Below the pieces are notes generated by a model. That model saw nothing but the letters and a program-made list of their open reading frames with translations, had not been told where the DNA came from and searched no databases. A stretch of DNA of 64,000 nt from Myxocyprinus asiaticus (lineage: Eukaryota; Chordata; Actinopteri; Cypriniformes; Catostomidae). The position numbers were made by a program, and so were the translations under genes. The first letter of the stretch is position 1; every line of letters begins with the position of its first letter. The stretch is taken from the NCBI RefSeq assembly GCF_019703515.2, contig NC_059349.1:21362744-21426743 (forward strand). The letters run 5' to 3'. Shown piece after piece: positions 42,741 to 54,686 of the stretch.

Positions 42741-42756
42741 GTCCCTTATTTTGAGC

Positions 42757-42980
42757 CAGGGGTGGACTGGGAAGAAAATTCGGCCTGGGATTTTACATAG
42801 AAACTGGCCCAAAAGTTGTTGAGTGGGGTGCTGTCCTTTTCTGCATATCGCCGCCCCCTTCTGCATATCGTGGCGCCGTTTTGTGGCGCGTTCTGCATAA
42901 CACGGCGGCCCATGCGGCCCCATTTCGCGGCTGGCCCACCGGGAAAAGTCACGGTTCTCCCAATGGCCAGTCCACCACTG
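42757..42980. mobile_element. 224-bp hAT-type MITE with exact 8-bp target duplication
   Basis: Terminal inverted repeats CAGGGGTGGACTGG and CCAGTCCACCACTG (one mismatch) bound a non-coding GC-rich interior. It is flanked on both sides by TTTTGAGC (42749-42756 and 42981-42988). An 8-bp duplication is diagnostic of hAT-family transposition. The element inserted 16 bp downstream of the LTR element's 3' edge. Confidence 0.9.
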
Positions 42981-43317
42981 TTTTGAGCTTTTTTCCAGAC
43001 CAGGTTGCTTGTTTCTTTTGTGAGATCTGGTAACACTTCAACTGGTACATCACCCACCCTTAGCACAGAGTACTGTCATTTTAAAAAGAACGTTATTAAC
43101 CATTACTTTATTTCGTTCTAACCGGCTACCAATTAAGCAGGCTACAGAATGCTGGAACTGGAACGAAAAAGTAACATTTCTGCTCAGAATGAACTGAAAT
43201 GAAAAACATTTTGTTTTTAGTCCTTGCATCAAATAGACATCTGGAATCAGGGTAGCCTGAAACAGCATGAAAAAAGTTCAGTAGGGCGGTTCATATTTCA
43301 TAGTGTCAAGTGAATTC

Positions 43318-43690
43318 ATTTGGAAAATAATCCAGTGGTTTAATGTATGTCTTTGGAAGCAATCCAATCGGTTTTGGGTGAGAATGGACCAAAATGTAAC
43401 TCCTTTTCACTGTAAATCTTGACATCAGCAGTCTCCTTATCGATCATGATTTCAAGCTTGATTACACTTCCTAGCGCCATCTAGTGCTCTGCACATGCGT
43501 CAAGCATAGATGTTTACATACGTCTATGCTTGACATATGGCATCTCCGCTATTCACTTGCATCAAACAGCTCTACTTGTTGACATAGATATACATAGATA
43601 CACATATAGATGTATATCTGTCTCAGCAAGTAGAGCTGTTTGATGCAATTGAATGGAGGAGATGCCTCAGACCGCTGCATAAACTGCTTT
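43318..43690. mobile_element. Inner part of a MITE family A element with nested hairpins
   Basis: 43340-43420 matches 25320-25400 (ggaagcaatccaatcggttttgggtgag, split across blocks), placing this inside family A. Two hairpins follow: an 11-bp perfect one (43499-43509 with 43524-43533 plus an adjoining base) and a larger imperfect one (43539-43583 with 43621-43666). The terminal repeats of family A are absent. Confidence 0.6.
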
Positions 43691-44117
43691 TGTGTGGAAA
43701 CAGTTAATCAAGTAATTAATGACTGACCTGGGTGCTAATTTCCAGTATGTTTGCCATGATATATTCATTTGAAGAAGACTTTATTTGCAGTTTGCTATGA
43801 AAAAAAAAAAAGTTTTAGAAGTGAAGTCAGGAAATTGCATCAAGTAAGATTTATTTACAGTAACTTACTATCATAAAACTCTGAAAGGTTTTATATATAA
43901 AGTAAATACAACTTACTATGTATGTGTAGTAATATGACATTACTATTGATTTCAGTAGACAGAAAACTCCAGACAACATTGTGTTATGAACAATTAGATG
44001 TGATCAAGGACCTTTACAGAGTTTTATACAGTGCGTGATTGAAGAGACAGTAAGTCTATCCCTCACAGCCTCGTTTTCATTCCTGTCAAAAATCAAAGAT
44101 GGCGCTACTGTGAAAAA

Positions 44118-44847
44118 TAGGGATGTGCCCGAAGCCGAATACCTTATTTGGAAAGGCACGAATAATGACTTCAAATCAACTAAAGGATTCATCTGAATAA
44201 TATAAAAAAATATTTGTATGACTGATTATCCAAGAGGTACAAGGATAAAATGATATTTTAAATAAATATATTCAAAATTACAAAGAATGTATGAATCTGT
44301 GCAGCCAATATTTCTAAAGTGTAAACCTTATGAATGAAAATGCACACGGTGTGATTTCAGATCGGATGGGCACAGTCTCGACTCAGTTTGTGGTCTCTGT
44401 TAATTGTGCTCGTCTGGAGCTTGTCAAGTGTAACATTAAGATACGATATCATATTCACTTTTCACTTATGAAATGTCTATGTTAATGTATTACACGATTC
44501 ACACGTGATTCTCATGTATTTATTTATAGCATAAACCTGAGCGCGAAGTTAAATTCCTGACCTGAAGTGATGATTTCACGTCGGAGCTCGTCTATCCATC
44601 TTTTAACGTTGATCACATTTATATCCACATCAGCGATTATGGAAATTATCTGGTTAAAACTAAAAAAACTAAAAATACAAAGTAAATAAAAATTAAAGTG
44701 CTCAATAAAAGTTTAAATGCTCCACAGAGTATTCATCTATTAGGAATATTCCTCCTTATGTAAAACAAAAGAAACTGAAACATGCTCTGTCTTTTTTTCT
44801 TCTTCTTTAAATTGTGCTACATCTGGTAAGGCTCTACATAAATTTAA

Positions 44848-44878
<31 letters not shown>

Positions 44879-45463
44879 TAACTAAATAATGTTTTTTATC
44901 GTAAAAATGTATAGACTTACGGGACTTTCACCTGTTTGTAGGCTATATTGATTTTATTTTCATTTCTTTTAATGTCTGTATTTGTATTGATTATTCTCTG
45001 CAAAATGTGTGCTTGACATTTCACATTTTGCTTGACACCTCTTGCCTTCAGAATAATGTTGTTATACATGCACAGACAAACAAAAATTCTGTTTCATGCA
45101 GATATTAATATCAGAAATACCAGGAGAAACCACAGTTAACAACATATTCCACGGGTAGCCTACAAATTCAGCTTCATCTGGTAAGAAAAAAAAAATTAAA
45201 AATTAAAAAAAGAATAAAAAAAGAATAAAATTATTATTATTATTATTATTAGAGTATTATTATGAAAAGGTATATACAAGGCATATTTAATTAATAGAAA
45301 CTATAAATGTAAGAGTAACATTTAAAAATGGGCATTTCATTTAGTTTTAACGCACTTCCTGTTTAAGCCCCGCCCACACCCGGTTCTATACGAATACAGA
45401 TAATTTTGGCATATGAACAGATACAGATACAAATACAGATAATGGCTTCGCTGCACACCCCTA
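44118..45463. mobile_element. 1.35-kb hAT-like non-autonomous element
   Basis: The left end tagggatgtgcccgaagccg and the right end 'ggcttcgctgcacaccccta' are inverted repeats. They are flanked by gtgaaaaa (44110-44117) and gtgaataa (45464-45471), a 7-of-8 matching duplication. The interior is AT-rich with (TTA)n tracts (44852-44877, 45228-45252) and no transposase. Confidence 0.75.
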
Positions 45464-45596
45464 GTGAATAAGGTCTATAGCATGAGTTTAACATTGGCTC
45501 AGTTACACTGGGTGGCTTTTCTTCTTGATTTATGGCTAGAGTACAAAGAAACCTGTCAGCTATACTAAAATGTATATAATATAATAAAAAAAAAAA

Positions 45597-45597
<1 letters not shown>

Positions 45598-45674
<77 letters not shown>
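45598..45674. repeat. (TA)n microsatellite
   Basis: About 75 bp of uninterrupted alternating AT. Confidence 0.95.
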
Positions 45675-45675
<1 letters not shown>

Positions 45676-46756
45676 TCAGGAGTATTTCAAGAATAATGAG
45701 GTCTAGTGTTTATACTTCACAGCGAAGCTAAAACAATGCTACTGTCCCTATTAAAGAGCAAAATATAATGTCAGAAGCTGTTGTTAGTCTGTTTGTTGCC
45801 AGTGTGTGTGTGTGTGTGTTTAATTAGTGACGCCCACCCACAGCGCTAAAACAAACCTGTCCTGGTGCGTCATGTCATCATGTCACAAGTGACGCTGCCC
45901 TCTAGTGGCTAATTGTATAATTGTTATGAACACCTGCAAAGGTAAGGGTCTTTACAAAATGTGGAAAAAACATTCACCAATAAACACTGAAACAAAAAAT
46001 TGACGAAGAAATGAACAACAGGTCTGTCAGAAAGGGAAGTCATTGATCTGAAAGGGTCTCACAGCAGGAAGTCAAAAGTGTTGTTTTTAGATGTCCTGCT
46101 TAATAAGACGCAATAGCGTTTGTAAGATGTGTCCACAAATTGCCTTAAACATAAAATATTTTCTTAAATACATTACTCATTCCACTAACAAAAAATAACA
46201 TGGTATTAATTATTATTATTATTATTATTATTATTTTAGTAGCCTACTCTACTATATCTTGGAGTACTATGTTATTTCATGGTACAGATATTGTAATCAT
46301 TCAGTATTATGTTATTAATACCATTATGTGACCGTGCACCACAGTATTTTATTTTATTGTATTTTTTATTTATTTATTTATTTTTTTTATTTTGGAAGGT
46401 TATGTGCTTCATAATTTATAATGTACATAAATGTTTCCATTCAGAACAGACATGAAACCCTTCAACTTGGCTTAATATTACACAGTGTTTTGAGTTCATA
46501 TCTTATCCGTATTTAATGTTTTGAATCCAGCAAGCCATATAACCTGTCTCCTGTTGTGTATAACTGTTTTGTATTGAGGAACCTGAAACCACCTGGCTAG
46601 ATCAAGTATGGGAAAAAAAGAAGAATAAGTGAGTTATCTTTTGAAAGATGGCTTCTCATAAGGTAGGATAAGATGCCCTCTTACTTTGTTCCTCTGCATA
46701 TCTCTCCTTTTCATATTCTGTTCCTCTGATGGGTATCTCAAGAAACCCTTAAGGAG
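45675..46756. other. Intergenic, simple repeats only
   Basis: Contains (GT)n at about 45804-45819, (ATT)n at about 46208-46235 and T-rich tracts near 46340-46395. No gene was recognised. Confidence 0.5.
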
Positions 46757-46880
46757 GGGGCCTGGGTAGCTCAGCAAGTATAAAGACACTGACTACCACA
46801 CCTGGAGTCACAAGTTTGAATCCAGGGCATGCTGAGTGACTCCAGCAGGTTTGGGCATTCCAAATTGGGGAGAAAAAGGG
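46757..46880 (+). mobile_element. tRNA-derived SINE, strongly deleted
   Basis: The best preserved SINE head in the window: gggcctgggtagctcagcaa resembles a tRNA A-box region, followed by a B-box-like caagtttgaatccagg. The head is joined directly to the tail (gggcattccaaattggggag); the ~300-bp middle is missing. Confidence 0.75.
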
Positions 46881-47704
46881 GAGAAAAAAAAAGAAAAAAA
46901 AAAAGGAACCAACCCCTGGCTGAAGTGAGTCATAAGATCACAAGCTTTTTGACTCCAAGGCCCACATTGTCCAAGACAATATTCAAAGCTTCAATATTTA
47001 AAGTTTATTGACCATATGCCAGACTAGGAAAGGGAGTACACAAATCTGTTATTTTGTGATTTTTAACTATACATATCCAAACAATAAAGTGATTTAGCAT
47101 CTAGTGCTGCTCTGATGGAAGAATAAGGAATTATTTTCCTTCATTAAATTACTAAAGTGAAAAGCCAGTTTGCTATTCTAGGTAACAGCTTGTTCAAGAG
47201 GCTGCACCAACAGTGAGTTCCGTATGAGTTTGTGGTAATGAGAGCACATGGAGCCTGACACATCTAACATTTTGAGTGCCATGCAAAGCTAATTAGGACA
47301 ATTCTGTCATTCTATTGCATTTTTTTTACTGTTTTTTTATTTTTTTATTTATTTTTATTTCAGAGTAGAAAAAAATAATTTGTTTAAAATTAATGTTAAT
47401 TAAAGTTTAAAAAAATGTTTAAAAATATTTCCATTGTTTTTTTGTTTTGTTTATTGTGGCCACTTTATTATGCAATTTAGTCTTGTGTTTGGGGGTCTTT
47501 GTCCTACTGAAGTGTTTTTTATAATTTTATAGTTTTTATATGCATTTCATTTATATGCAAATCATATAAATATAACTGTAATGTTTAGCTATGTAAAGTC
47601 AAGACAGTTCTAAGGTTTTTGTATAAGATGGCCTATCTTTTGAATTTGTAATTTTTGTTAGACTTTTATATACTTATTTTCTAGCCACATATTACTGAAA
47701 GCCT
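46881..47704. other. Intergenic, nothing recognised
   Basis: AT-rich DNA without supported features; T-rich tracts near 47320-47360. Confidence 0.4.
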
Positions 47705-48090
47705 TAAAGGGATAGTTCATCCAAAAATGAAAATTCTCTCATGATTTACTCATCCTCATGCCATCCCAGATGTGTATGACTTTCTGTCTTCTGCAGAATA
47801 CAAACAAAGATTTTTAGAAGAATATTTTAGCTCCGGAGTTCCTTTCAATGCAAGTGAATGGTGGCCAGACATTTGAAGATCCAAAAATCAAATAAACGTA
47901 GCATAAAAGTAATCCATAAGACTCTAGTGGTTAAATCTATATCTTCAGAAGTGATATGAAATGTGTGGGTGAGAAACAGATAAATATTTAAGCCCTTTTT
48001 TACTATAAATCTCCACTTTCAGTTTCACTTGTGAAAGTGGGGATTTATAGCAAAAAAGGACTTAATTATTTATCTGTTTCTCACCCACAG
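47705..48090. mobile_element. MITE family A copy, left arm and centre
   Basis: It starts aaagggatagttcatccaaa and continues through the family's central hairpin (48000-48080, where ctccactttca and tgaaagtgg face each other). The right arm is lost. Confidence 0.75.
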
Positions 48091-48744
48091 TATGGATCAG
48101 TTTCTCTGATGGTATGGATGAAACTAAAATGCTTTAGTGTATTTTTCCCCCACCTATTTCAATATATGCATGCATTGTCTTGCCATCACCTATCGCGTTT
48201 CCCATGTGGACTGCATTTGAGGCAGGAAATGCTAATCTGCTTTGATTAACACTACAAAGGTTAGTCCTGCAATATGAAGTGCACCTGGTGTTAAACATTG
48301 AGTTGTTGCATATTGACGAAGTCATGGTGAGGAATAGGCAAATGCAGTTAAAGTACAAATACAAAGGGGTGCAGTGACAGGAAGACAGAGGTGTTTTTGT
48401 TTTGTTTCTGTGTCAATTCACCACTTATGGCGATGCAACAGTCAACAACGGATCAGTTACCATGCAAGCATCTCTATTAACCTGACACCACACTGCAGTA
48501 CTTGTGTGAAATGAAGACAACTTTCAAGAAATTAAAGTTTTAGACTTTCAGTGCCCATCTTTACAGTCTTGACAACTAAGCAGGTCTGTAAGTAACGTGA
48601 TTACAAAGAATTTATTCACTGTAATCAAATTATATTTTAGTCCAAAAGTAGTAAAAGATTACATTTAATTTCTTGTAATTAGATTACAGTTACAGACTTT
48701 TAATTATGTTACGATTAAATTACTTGAGTAAAACATATTTCTGT
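48091..48744. other. Intergenic, nothing recognised
   Basis: No gene or RNA was recognised. Overlapping open frames at 48031-48364 on both strands are partly MITE-derived. Confidence 0.4.
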
Positions 48745-48955
48745 TTTTTCTCCCCTTTTCTCCCCAATTTGGCATGCCCAATTCCCAATGCGCTCTAGGT
48801 CCTCGTGGTGGCATATTTCAGTTGCCTCTGCGTCTGAGAGAGTCAATCCATGCATCTTGTCATGTGGCTTGTTGAGTGCATTACCGCGGAGACCTAGTGC
48901 ATGTGGAGGCTTCACGCTATTCTCTGTGGCATCCATCGAGAGCGAACCACATTAC
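48745..48955 (-). mobile_element. tRNA-derived SINE fragment, reverse orientation
   Basis: It begins with the complement of the SINE tail (ctccccaatttggcatgccc) and runs through the body to about 48955. The tRNA-like head is missing. The open frame at 48715-48936 is the SINE body. Confidence 0.7.
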
Positions 48956-50702
48956 ACATAAACAATCATTTAATTTATTTGATGATATGTAACATGCTTT
49001 CAGGTTTTGCTGAACAATAATACATTATGCATACAGTACAATTCATAATGCAATTTTTTATGGTTTGGCTTCACATGTCTTTTAAAAGCTTTCTCATATC
49101 CTCACAATTGTTTGTGAATGATTTTACAAAAGGTTGTTAAATTTAGAGTGTTAAAGTTCAGTAGATTCTGTAGTCAGACTACAATGTTTATATTGCGCAG
49201 AGTTTGATTTTAAAGCTTACTGATAACATAAGTTCAGAGAGGGATCAGACATTTAAAATATAAAATATTGATAGAACAGTCCAGTAAACCCTTTGAACAG
49301 ATATCATCTGACTTTAAAGAGTCTCTATCTGTACTTTATGTGTAACATTGCATTTACAATGTAGCACATCCTAATAACTTAATAAACAGATAACTTTAAA
49401 TAAATAGATAATACATGTCTAACATTTTAAACTACATGGTATTTACAATCTGTCATAGTTTTTTTATCACCTTATACAATTATCACAATATCTTAACATG
49501 TAAACATTTTAGCTTAAACTCTGGTGCATTTTTGGGCTGCCGCCTGCAATTTTTCACACAGAAACTGAAAAGCTCACCCTTAACATACTGTGGACTAATT
49601 GCAAAAACTTGGTCTAATTTTTCAGAACCCCAACCCCAAATAAAAACAATTCCACAGTTTCATTCCACTATATGGCAGCGAGTACTAGGAAAAATACTTT
49701 TTCCTCTATCACCTTCTATCACAAAATTCCGGTCTGAAATTTAGGTGGCACTCTAATGCATTTTAGCCCTCATAGATGTGCTTGTCCATAGACATTCAGA
49801 CAAATTTTCAGTTCATGCACCACCCCCATTGGTTTCATCGAATATCTCAGCCTTTGAGTTGACTAGAAGCTCAATCTTGGTGTCATTAGAAGGCTGTGAT
49901 CATCCCCTTTGCAATGATCTATACCATTTTATCATCATTTGTTTAGCATGCTTTTCCTGCTGGACTGCATATTTTTTTCTGGACATCTAATATATAACAT
50001 TGGCTCATTTTTGTAGAAAACTGCCTAGGTAGGATTAGGGTTAGGTTTGTGGCTACTTGGGGCTTACAGCAGCAGTGAACATTTGTATTTGATGTCTTAA
50101 AGGCAGGTCTGTAGAGTTTAAGTCAAGTTCAGAACTTAAAAAATGTGAAAACATTATACCATTCATTGTTTTAGCATTGTGAGATTTACACTATGTGACT
50201 ATATAGACAGTGATTGAATGTGTTAAGTTGTAATAAAATGTCAACAAACAGAATGAAAAATTATGCAATCTTGAACAGTTGATTAGAATAAAATGTATAC
50301 CATGACTATGTTATATGAAAAAGGTAAGGACATGATAAATCGTGTAAGCACTTTTATTATACACAGTACTGAAATGGGGGAGTATTACAGACCAACTTGA
50401 ATTGTGCTGTTGTAACCATATACAGAACAAAGGTCAGTCACTGTCACATTCAGAAATGGATTTGATTGTTCATTGGGCTTTAATAAAATTAGGCACAGAT
50501 TGTTTAGGATTTATTAGCCATGACTGTTTTTGTCTAAAGATGTTTGGTTGGGTGAAAAAAATCTGATTACTCAGAAGAATAAGGCAGTAACATTAGACAA
50601 TCCTTTTCTTTTTTTTTTTTTCTGTCCACACCCAATAAACATGTTTTAATCAAAATATTGACAACCTGAGCTCGTAATATGTAGATGCTTTATGGATTAT
50701 TT
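48956..50702. other. Intergenic, nothing recognised
   Basis: About 1.7 kb of AT-rich DNA. Frames at 49415-49744 and 49778-49990 have no recognisable domain. Confidence 0.4.
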
Positions 50703-51010
50703 TAGAATCAGAATCAAAATCAGAATGAGCTTTATTGCCAAGTGTTCTCACGTACACTAGGAATTTTTTTTTTGGTGATAGGAGAAACAAGTGCACACAG
50801 AACATTACAGTGAGACACAGAATATAAAACTACATAAGAGTATAAAATAGACATACAAATAATAGGACATATAACAGTATGGCGTATGTACATGTGCAAG
50901 TGGTAATATATGTACAAGGTAGGGCTATGTACAGTTATTGAATTAAATATGTGAATTTACATATGTACATGAGATATTTATTTACATTATTGCACTATGG
51001 GGGAGTCCTG
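50703..51010 (-). mobile_element. Non-LTR (LINE) 3'-end-like fragment, reverse orientation
   Basis: 'Agaatcagaatcaaaatcag' then 'aatgagctttattgccaag' and 'cacgtacactaggaattt' form a block often found at fish LINE 3' ends, here in reverse complement. No reverse transcriptase sequence is attached. The family is uncertain. Confidence 0.5.
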
Positions 51011-51064
51011 AGGCAGTTTAATTGTTCATGTGGACATTTTTACCTCTTAAAGTAACCAATTTAA

Positions 51065-51616
51065 TCTTTAAACGCACACTTCGGGTCTATAGACCCAGGA
51101 CCTCATTCCACCCCCTGTACCTCATCCATTTTTTGAAGCTGTGCCCACACCTCTTTAATATTCCTCAATCTAGCTCTTATAAATAGTGTAACACACACAC
51201 ACACAAAACAATGCCAAAATTGGTAAAATATTTTATTTTTTTAATAATGGTTTAAGGACCAAAAGTTAATAGGGTCTCTAGAGACCTGAGGTATGTAAGA
51301 GTGTCGGGTTTTTTTTTTGTTTTGTTTTTTGCACTTCCATAAATAATATTTTTTATAATTACCTATTTAAAATATAAAAATCTATTTAATTTATGAAAAT
51401 AAAACATCAAAATATATTAAAATATTTTGTAAAAAAAAAAAAAAAAAAAAAAAACATTTAATTGTCTTGTAAATGTGTTGAAAATTTGACAATATCTGGG
51501 CATTTTGTATATCCATTTTTGATAGATATAAGGGCTCTAATATCGCTCTAATATCTAAGGTCTCTAAAGACTCGAATATGTAAGAGTGTTTGGGAAAATT
51601 ACCATGCATTTAAGGG
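51065..51616. mobile_element. piggyBac-type MITE flanked by TTAA
   Basis: TTAA occurs at 51061-51064 and 51617-51620. The ends tctttaaacgcac and gtgcatttaaggg-like (atgcatttaaggg) are imperfect inverted repeats. Interior landmarks are gggtctatagaccc, 'gggtctctagagacc' and a second 'gtctctaaagactc'. No transposase frame. A poly-A run lies at about 51431-51453. Confidence 0.7.
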
Positions 51617-51620
51617 TTAA

Positions 51621-52324
<704 letters not shown>

Positions 52325-52374
52325 CCTCGGTTATATACGTAACCACAGTTCCCTGAGATGAAGGGACGGAGACA

Positions 52375-52575
52375 TTGTGTAGCTACTCATATGGGGAGTG
52401 CCTTCTTACATGACCTTGTTGAAAATCTTCTACAATAATGGCAATATTCTAATATTGGCTATGGTGTTTTAGCCCCGCCTTTTTTGCCGTGAAACTGTCC
52501 ACTATAAAAACAGGTGCACGGACACCATTTCCTCAGAATTTTTGACTGAAAACAAGGAGCGCATCACTCGTGCCT
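52375..52575. repeat. DIRS inverted terminal repeat, left copy
   Basis: It contains 'agtgccttcttacatgacct', 'atattggctatggt', 'gaaactgtcc' and 'aaaacaggtgcac', each found reverse-complemented in the same order at 61345-61550. A TATA-like 'ctataaaaac' lies near 52503. Confidence 0.85.
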
Positions 52576-52611
52576 CAAGAACTCTGAGTCTTGTTGTGTG
52601 GCTAGTGTTCG

Positions 52612-52714
52612 CAATGTCTCATTCCCTTCATCTCAGGGAACCGAGGTTACGTACGTAACCGAGACATTCCCTTATGACTCAGTACACTTGACGTTGCGTA
52701 GCTACGCATATGGG
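52612..52714. repeat. DIRS internal complementary region
   Basis: The first half (52612-52663: tcccttcatctcagggaac, ggttacgtacgtaacc) is the reverse complement of the left terminus 52325-52375. The second half (52664-52714: cttatgactcagtacacttg) is the reverse complement of the right terminus at about 61545-61582. The two halves meet near 52663, as needed to template joining of the ends into a circle. Confidence 0.85.
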
Positions 52715-53040
52715 GAACAGAATCCCATTACACCGCACTGCACGACATAACTTCCCAGAGAGGAAACATGGTGCCGCAGTCTTGTGGGACGCCGACCGAC
52801 ATGAGTATGCCACAGTGAATGATCCTTGTGTTGGCCAGTAGGAGAGCACTTATAACGAATATATGAACTATAGTCATATAATATGAATTAACTCCTTATG
52901 AACCTAGTCGGGAAGGGAGTTTATTTATAATGTAAGTGCTTGTGACTTTATGGTAAATTATAACGGCCTGAATGCAGGCGATTATGCAAATGATAGGGAG
53001 CTCATTCTTAAAGGGAAGGGCATAAGTATATATATATATA

Positions 53041-54601
53041 CAGGTGCATCTCAATAAATTAGAATGTTGTGGAAAAGTTCATTTATTTCAGTAATTCAAC
53101 TCAAATTGTGAAACTCGTGTATTAAATAAATTCAATGCACACAGACTGAAGTAGTTTAAGTCTTTGGTTCTTTTAATTGTGATGATTTTGGCTCACATTT
53201 AACAAAAACCCACCAATTCACTATCTCAAAAAATTAGAATATGGTGACATGCCAATCAGCTAATCAACTCAAAACACCTGCAAAGGTTTCCTGAGCCTTC
53301 AAAATGGTCTCTCAGTTTGGTTCACTAGGCTACACAATCATGGGGAAGACTGCTGATCTGACAGTTGTCCAGAAGACAATCATTGACACCCTTAACAAGG
53401 AGGGTAAGCCACAAACATTCATTGCCAAAGAAGCTGGCTGTTCACAGAGTGCTGTATCCAAGCATGTTAACAGAAAGTTGAGTGGAAGGAAAAAGTGTGG
53501 AAGAAAAAGATGCACAACCAACCGAGAGAACCGCAGCCTTATGAGGATTGTCAAGCAAAATCAATTCAAGAATTTGGGTGAACTTCACAAGGAATGGACT
53601 GAGGCTGGGGTCAAGGCATCAAGAGCCACCACACACAGACGTGTCAAGGAATTTGGCTACAGTTGTCGTATTCCTCTTGTTATGCCACTCCTGGCGTCTT
53701 ACCTGGGCTAAGGAGTAGAAGAACTGGACTGTTGCCCAGTGGTCCAAAGTCCTCTTTTCAGATGAGAGCAAGTTTTGTATTTCATTTGGAAACCAAGGTC
53801 CTAGAGTCTGGAGGAAGGGTGGAGAAGCTCATAGCCCAAGTTGCTTGAAGTCCAGTGTTAAGTTTCCACAGTCTGTGATGATTTGGAGTGCAGTGTCATC
53901 TGCTGGTGTTGGTCCATTGTGTTTTTTGAAAACCAAAGTCACTGCACCCGTTTACCAAGAAATTTTGGAGCACTTCATGCTTCCTTCTGCTGACCAGCTT
54001 TTTAAAGATGCTGATTTCATTTTCCAGCAGGATTTGGCACCTGCCCACACTGCCAAAAGCACCAAAAGTTGGTTAAATGACCATGGTGTTGGTGTGCTTG
54101 ACTGGCCAGCAAACTCACCAGACCTGAACCCCATAGAGAATCTATGGGGTATTGTCAAGAGGAAAATGAGAAACAAGAGACCAAAAAATGCAGACGAGCT
54201 GAAGGCCACTGTCAAAGATACCTGGGCTTCCATACCACCTCAGCAGTGCCACAAACTGATCACCTCCATGCCACGCCAAATTGAGGCAGTAATTAAAGCA
54301 ACAGGAGCCCCTACCAAGTATTGAGTACATATACAGTAAATGAACATAATTTCCAGAAGGCCAACAATTCACTAAAAATGTTTTTTTTATTGGTCTTATG
54401 ATGTATTCTAATTTTTTGAGATAGTGAATTGGCGGGTTTTTGTTAAATGTGAGCCAAAATCATCACAATTAAAAGAACCAAAGACTTAAACTACTTCAGT
54501 CTGTGTGCATTGAATTTATTTAATACACGAGTTTCACAATTTGAGTTGAATTACTGAAATAAATGAACTTTTCCATGACATTCTAATTTATTGAGATGCA
54601 C

Positions 54602-54604
<3 letters not shown>
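53041..54604 (+). mobile_element. Tc1-like transposon, complete ends, nested in DIRS
   Basis: Terminal inverted repeats of about 205 bp (53041-53245 and 54399-54604) start CAGGTGCATCTCAATAAATT and differ at only a few positions. Alternating TA abuts both ends, consistent with insertion at TA inside a (TA)n tract. The internal transposase has one frameshift and at least one stop. The near-identical arms suggest a relatively recent insertion. Confidence 0.95.
53304..54324 (+). pseudogene. Tc1-like DD34E transposase, frameshifted
   Basis: The likely start is the ATG at 53340 (MGKTADL), 36 bases into the frame; the upstream Met is optional. The N-terminal part has paired helix-turn-helix DNA-binding segments (GCSQSAVSKHVN; SRATTHRRVKEFG). 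That frame ends at 53711 after a +1 shift around 53660-53700. The continuing frame has a TAG at 53716-53718, then the first catalytic Asp in FSDESKFCISFGNQG, then 53845-54324: second Asp in FQQDLAPAHTAKS, Glu in SPDLNPIENLWG, and the C-terminus GAPTKY. All three catalytic residues survive. Full length would be about 330 residues, usual for Tc1. Confidence 0.9.

Positions 54605-54662
<58 letters not shown>
54605..54662. repeat. (TA)n microsatellite beside Tc1
   Basis: About 58 bp of alternating AT directly after the Tc1 right end; a shorter (TA)n (about 53029-53040) precedes its left end. The Tc1 probably landed in this tract. Confidence 0.95.
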
Positions 54663-54666
<4 letters not shown>

Positions 54667-54686
54667 GCCAATGAATAGCAAGTGCT

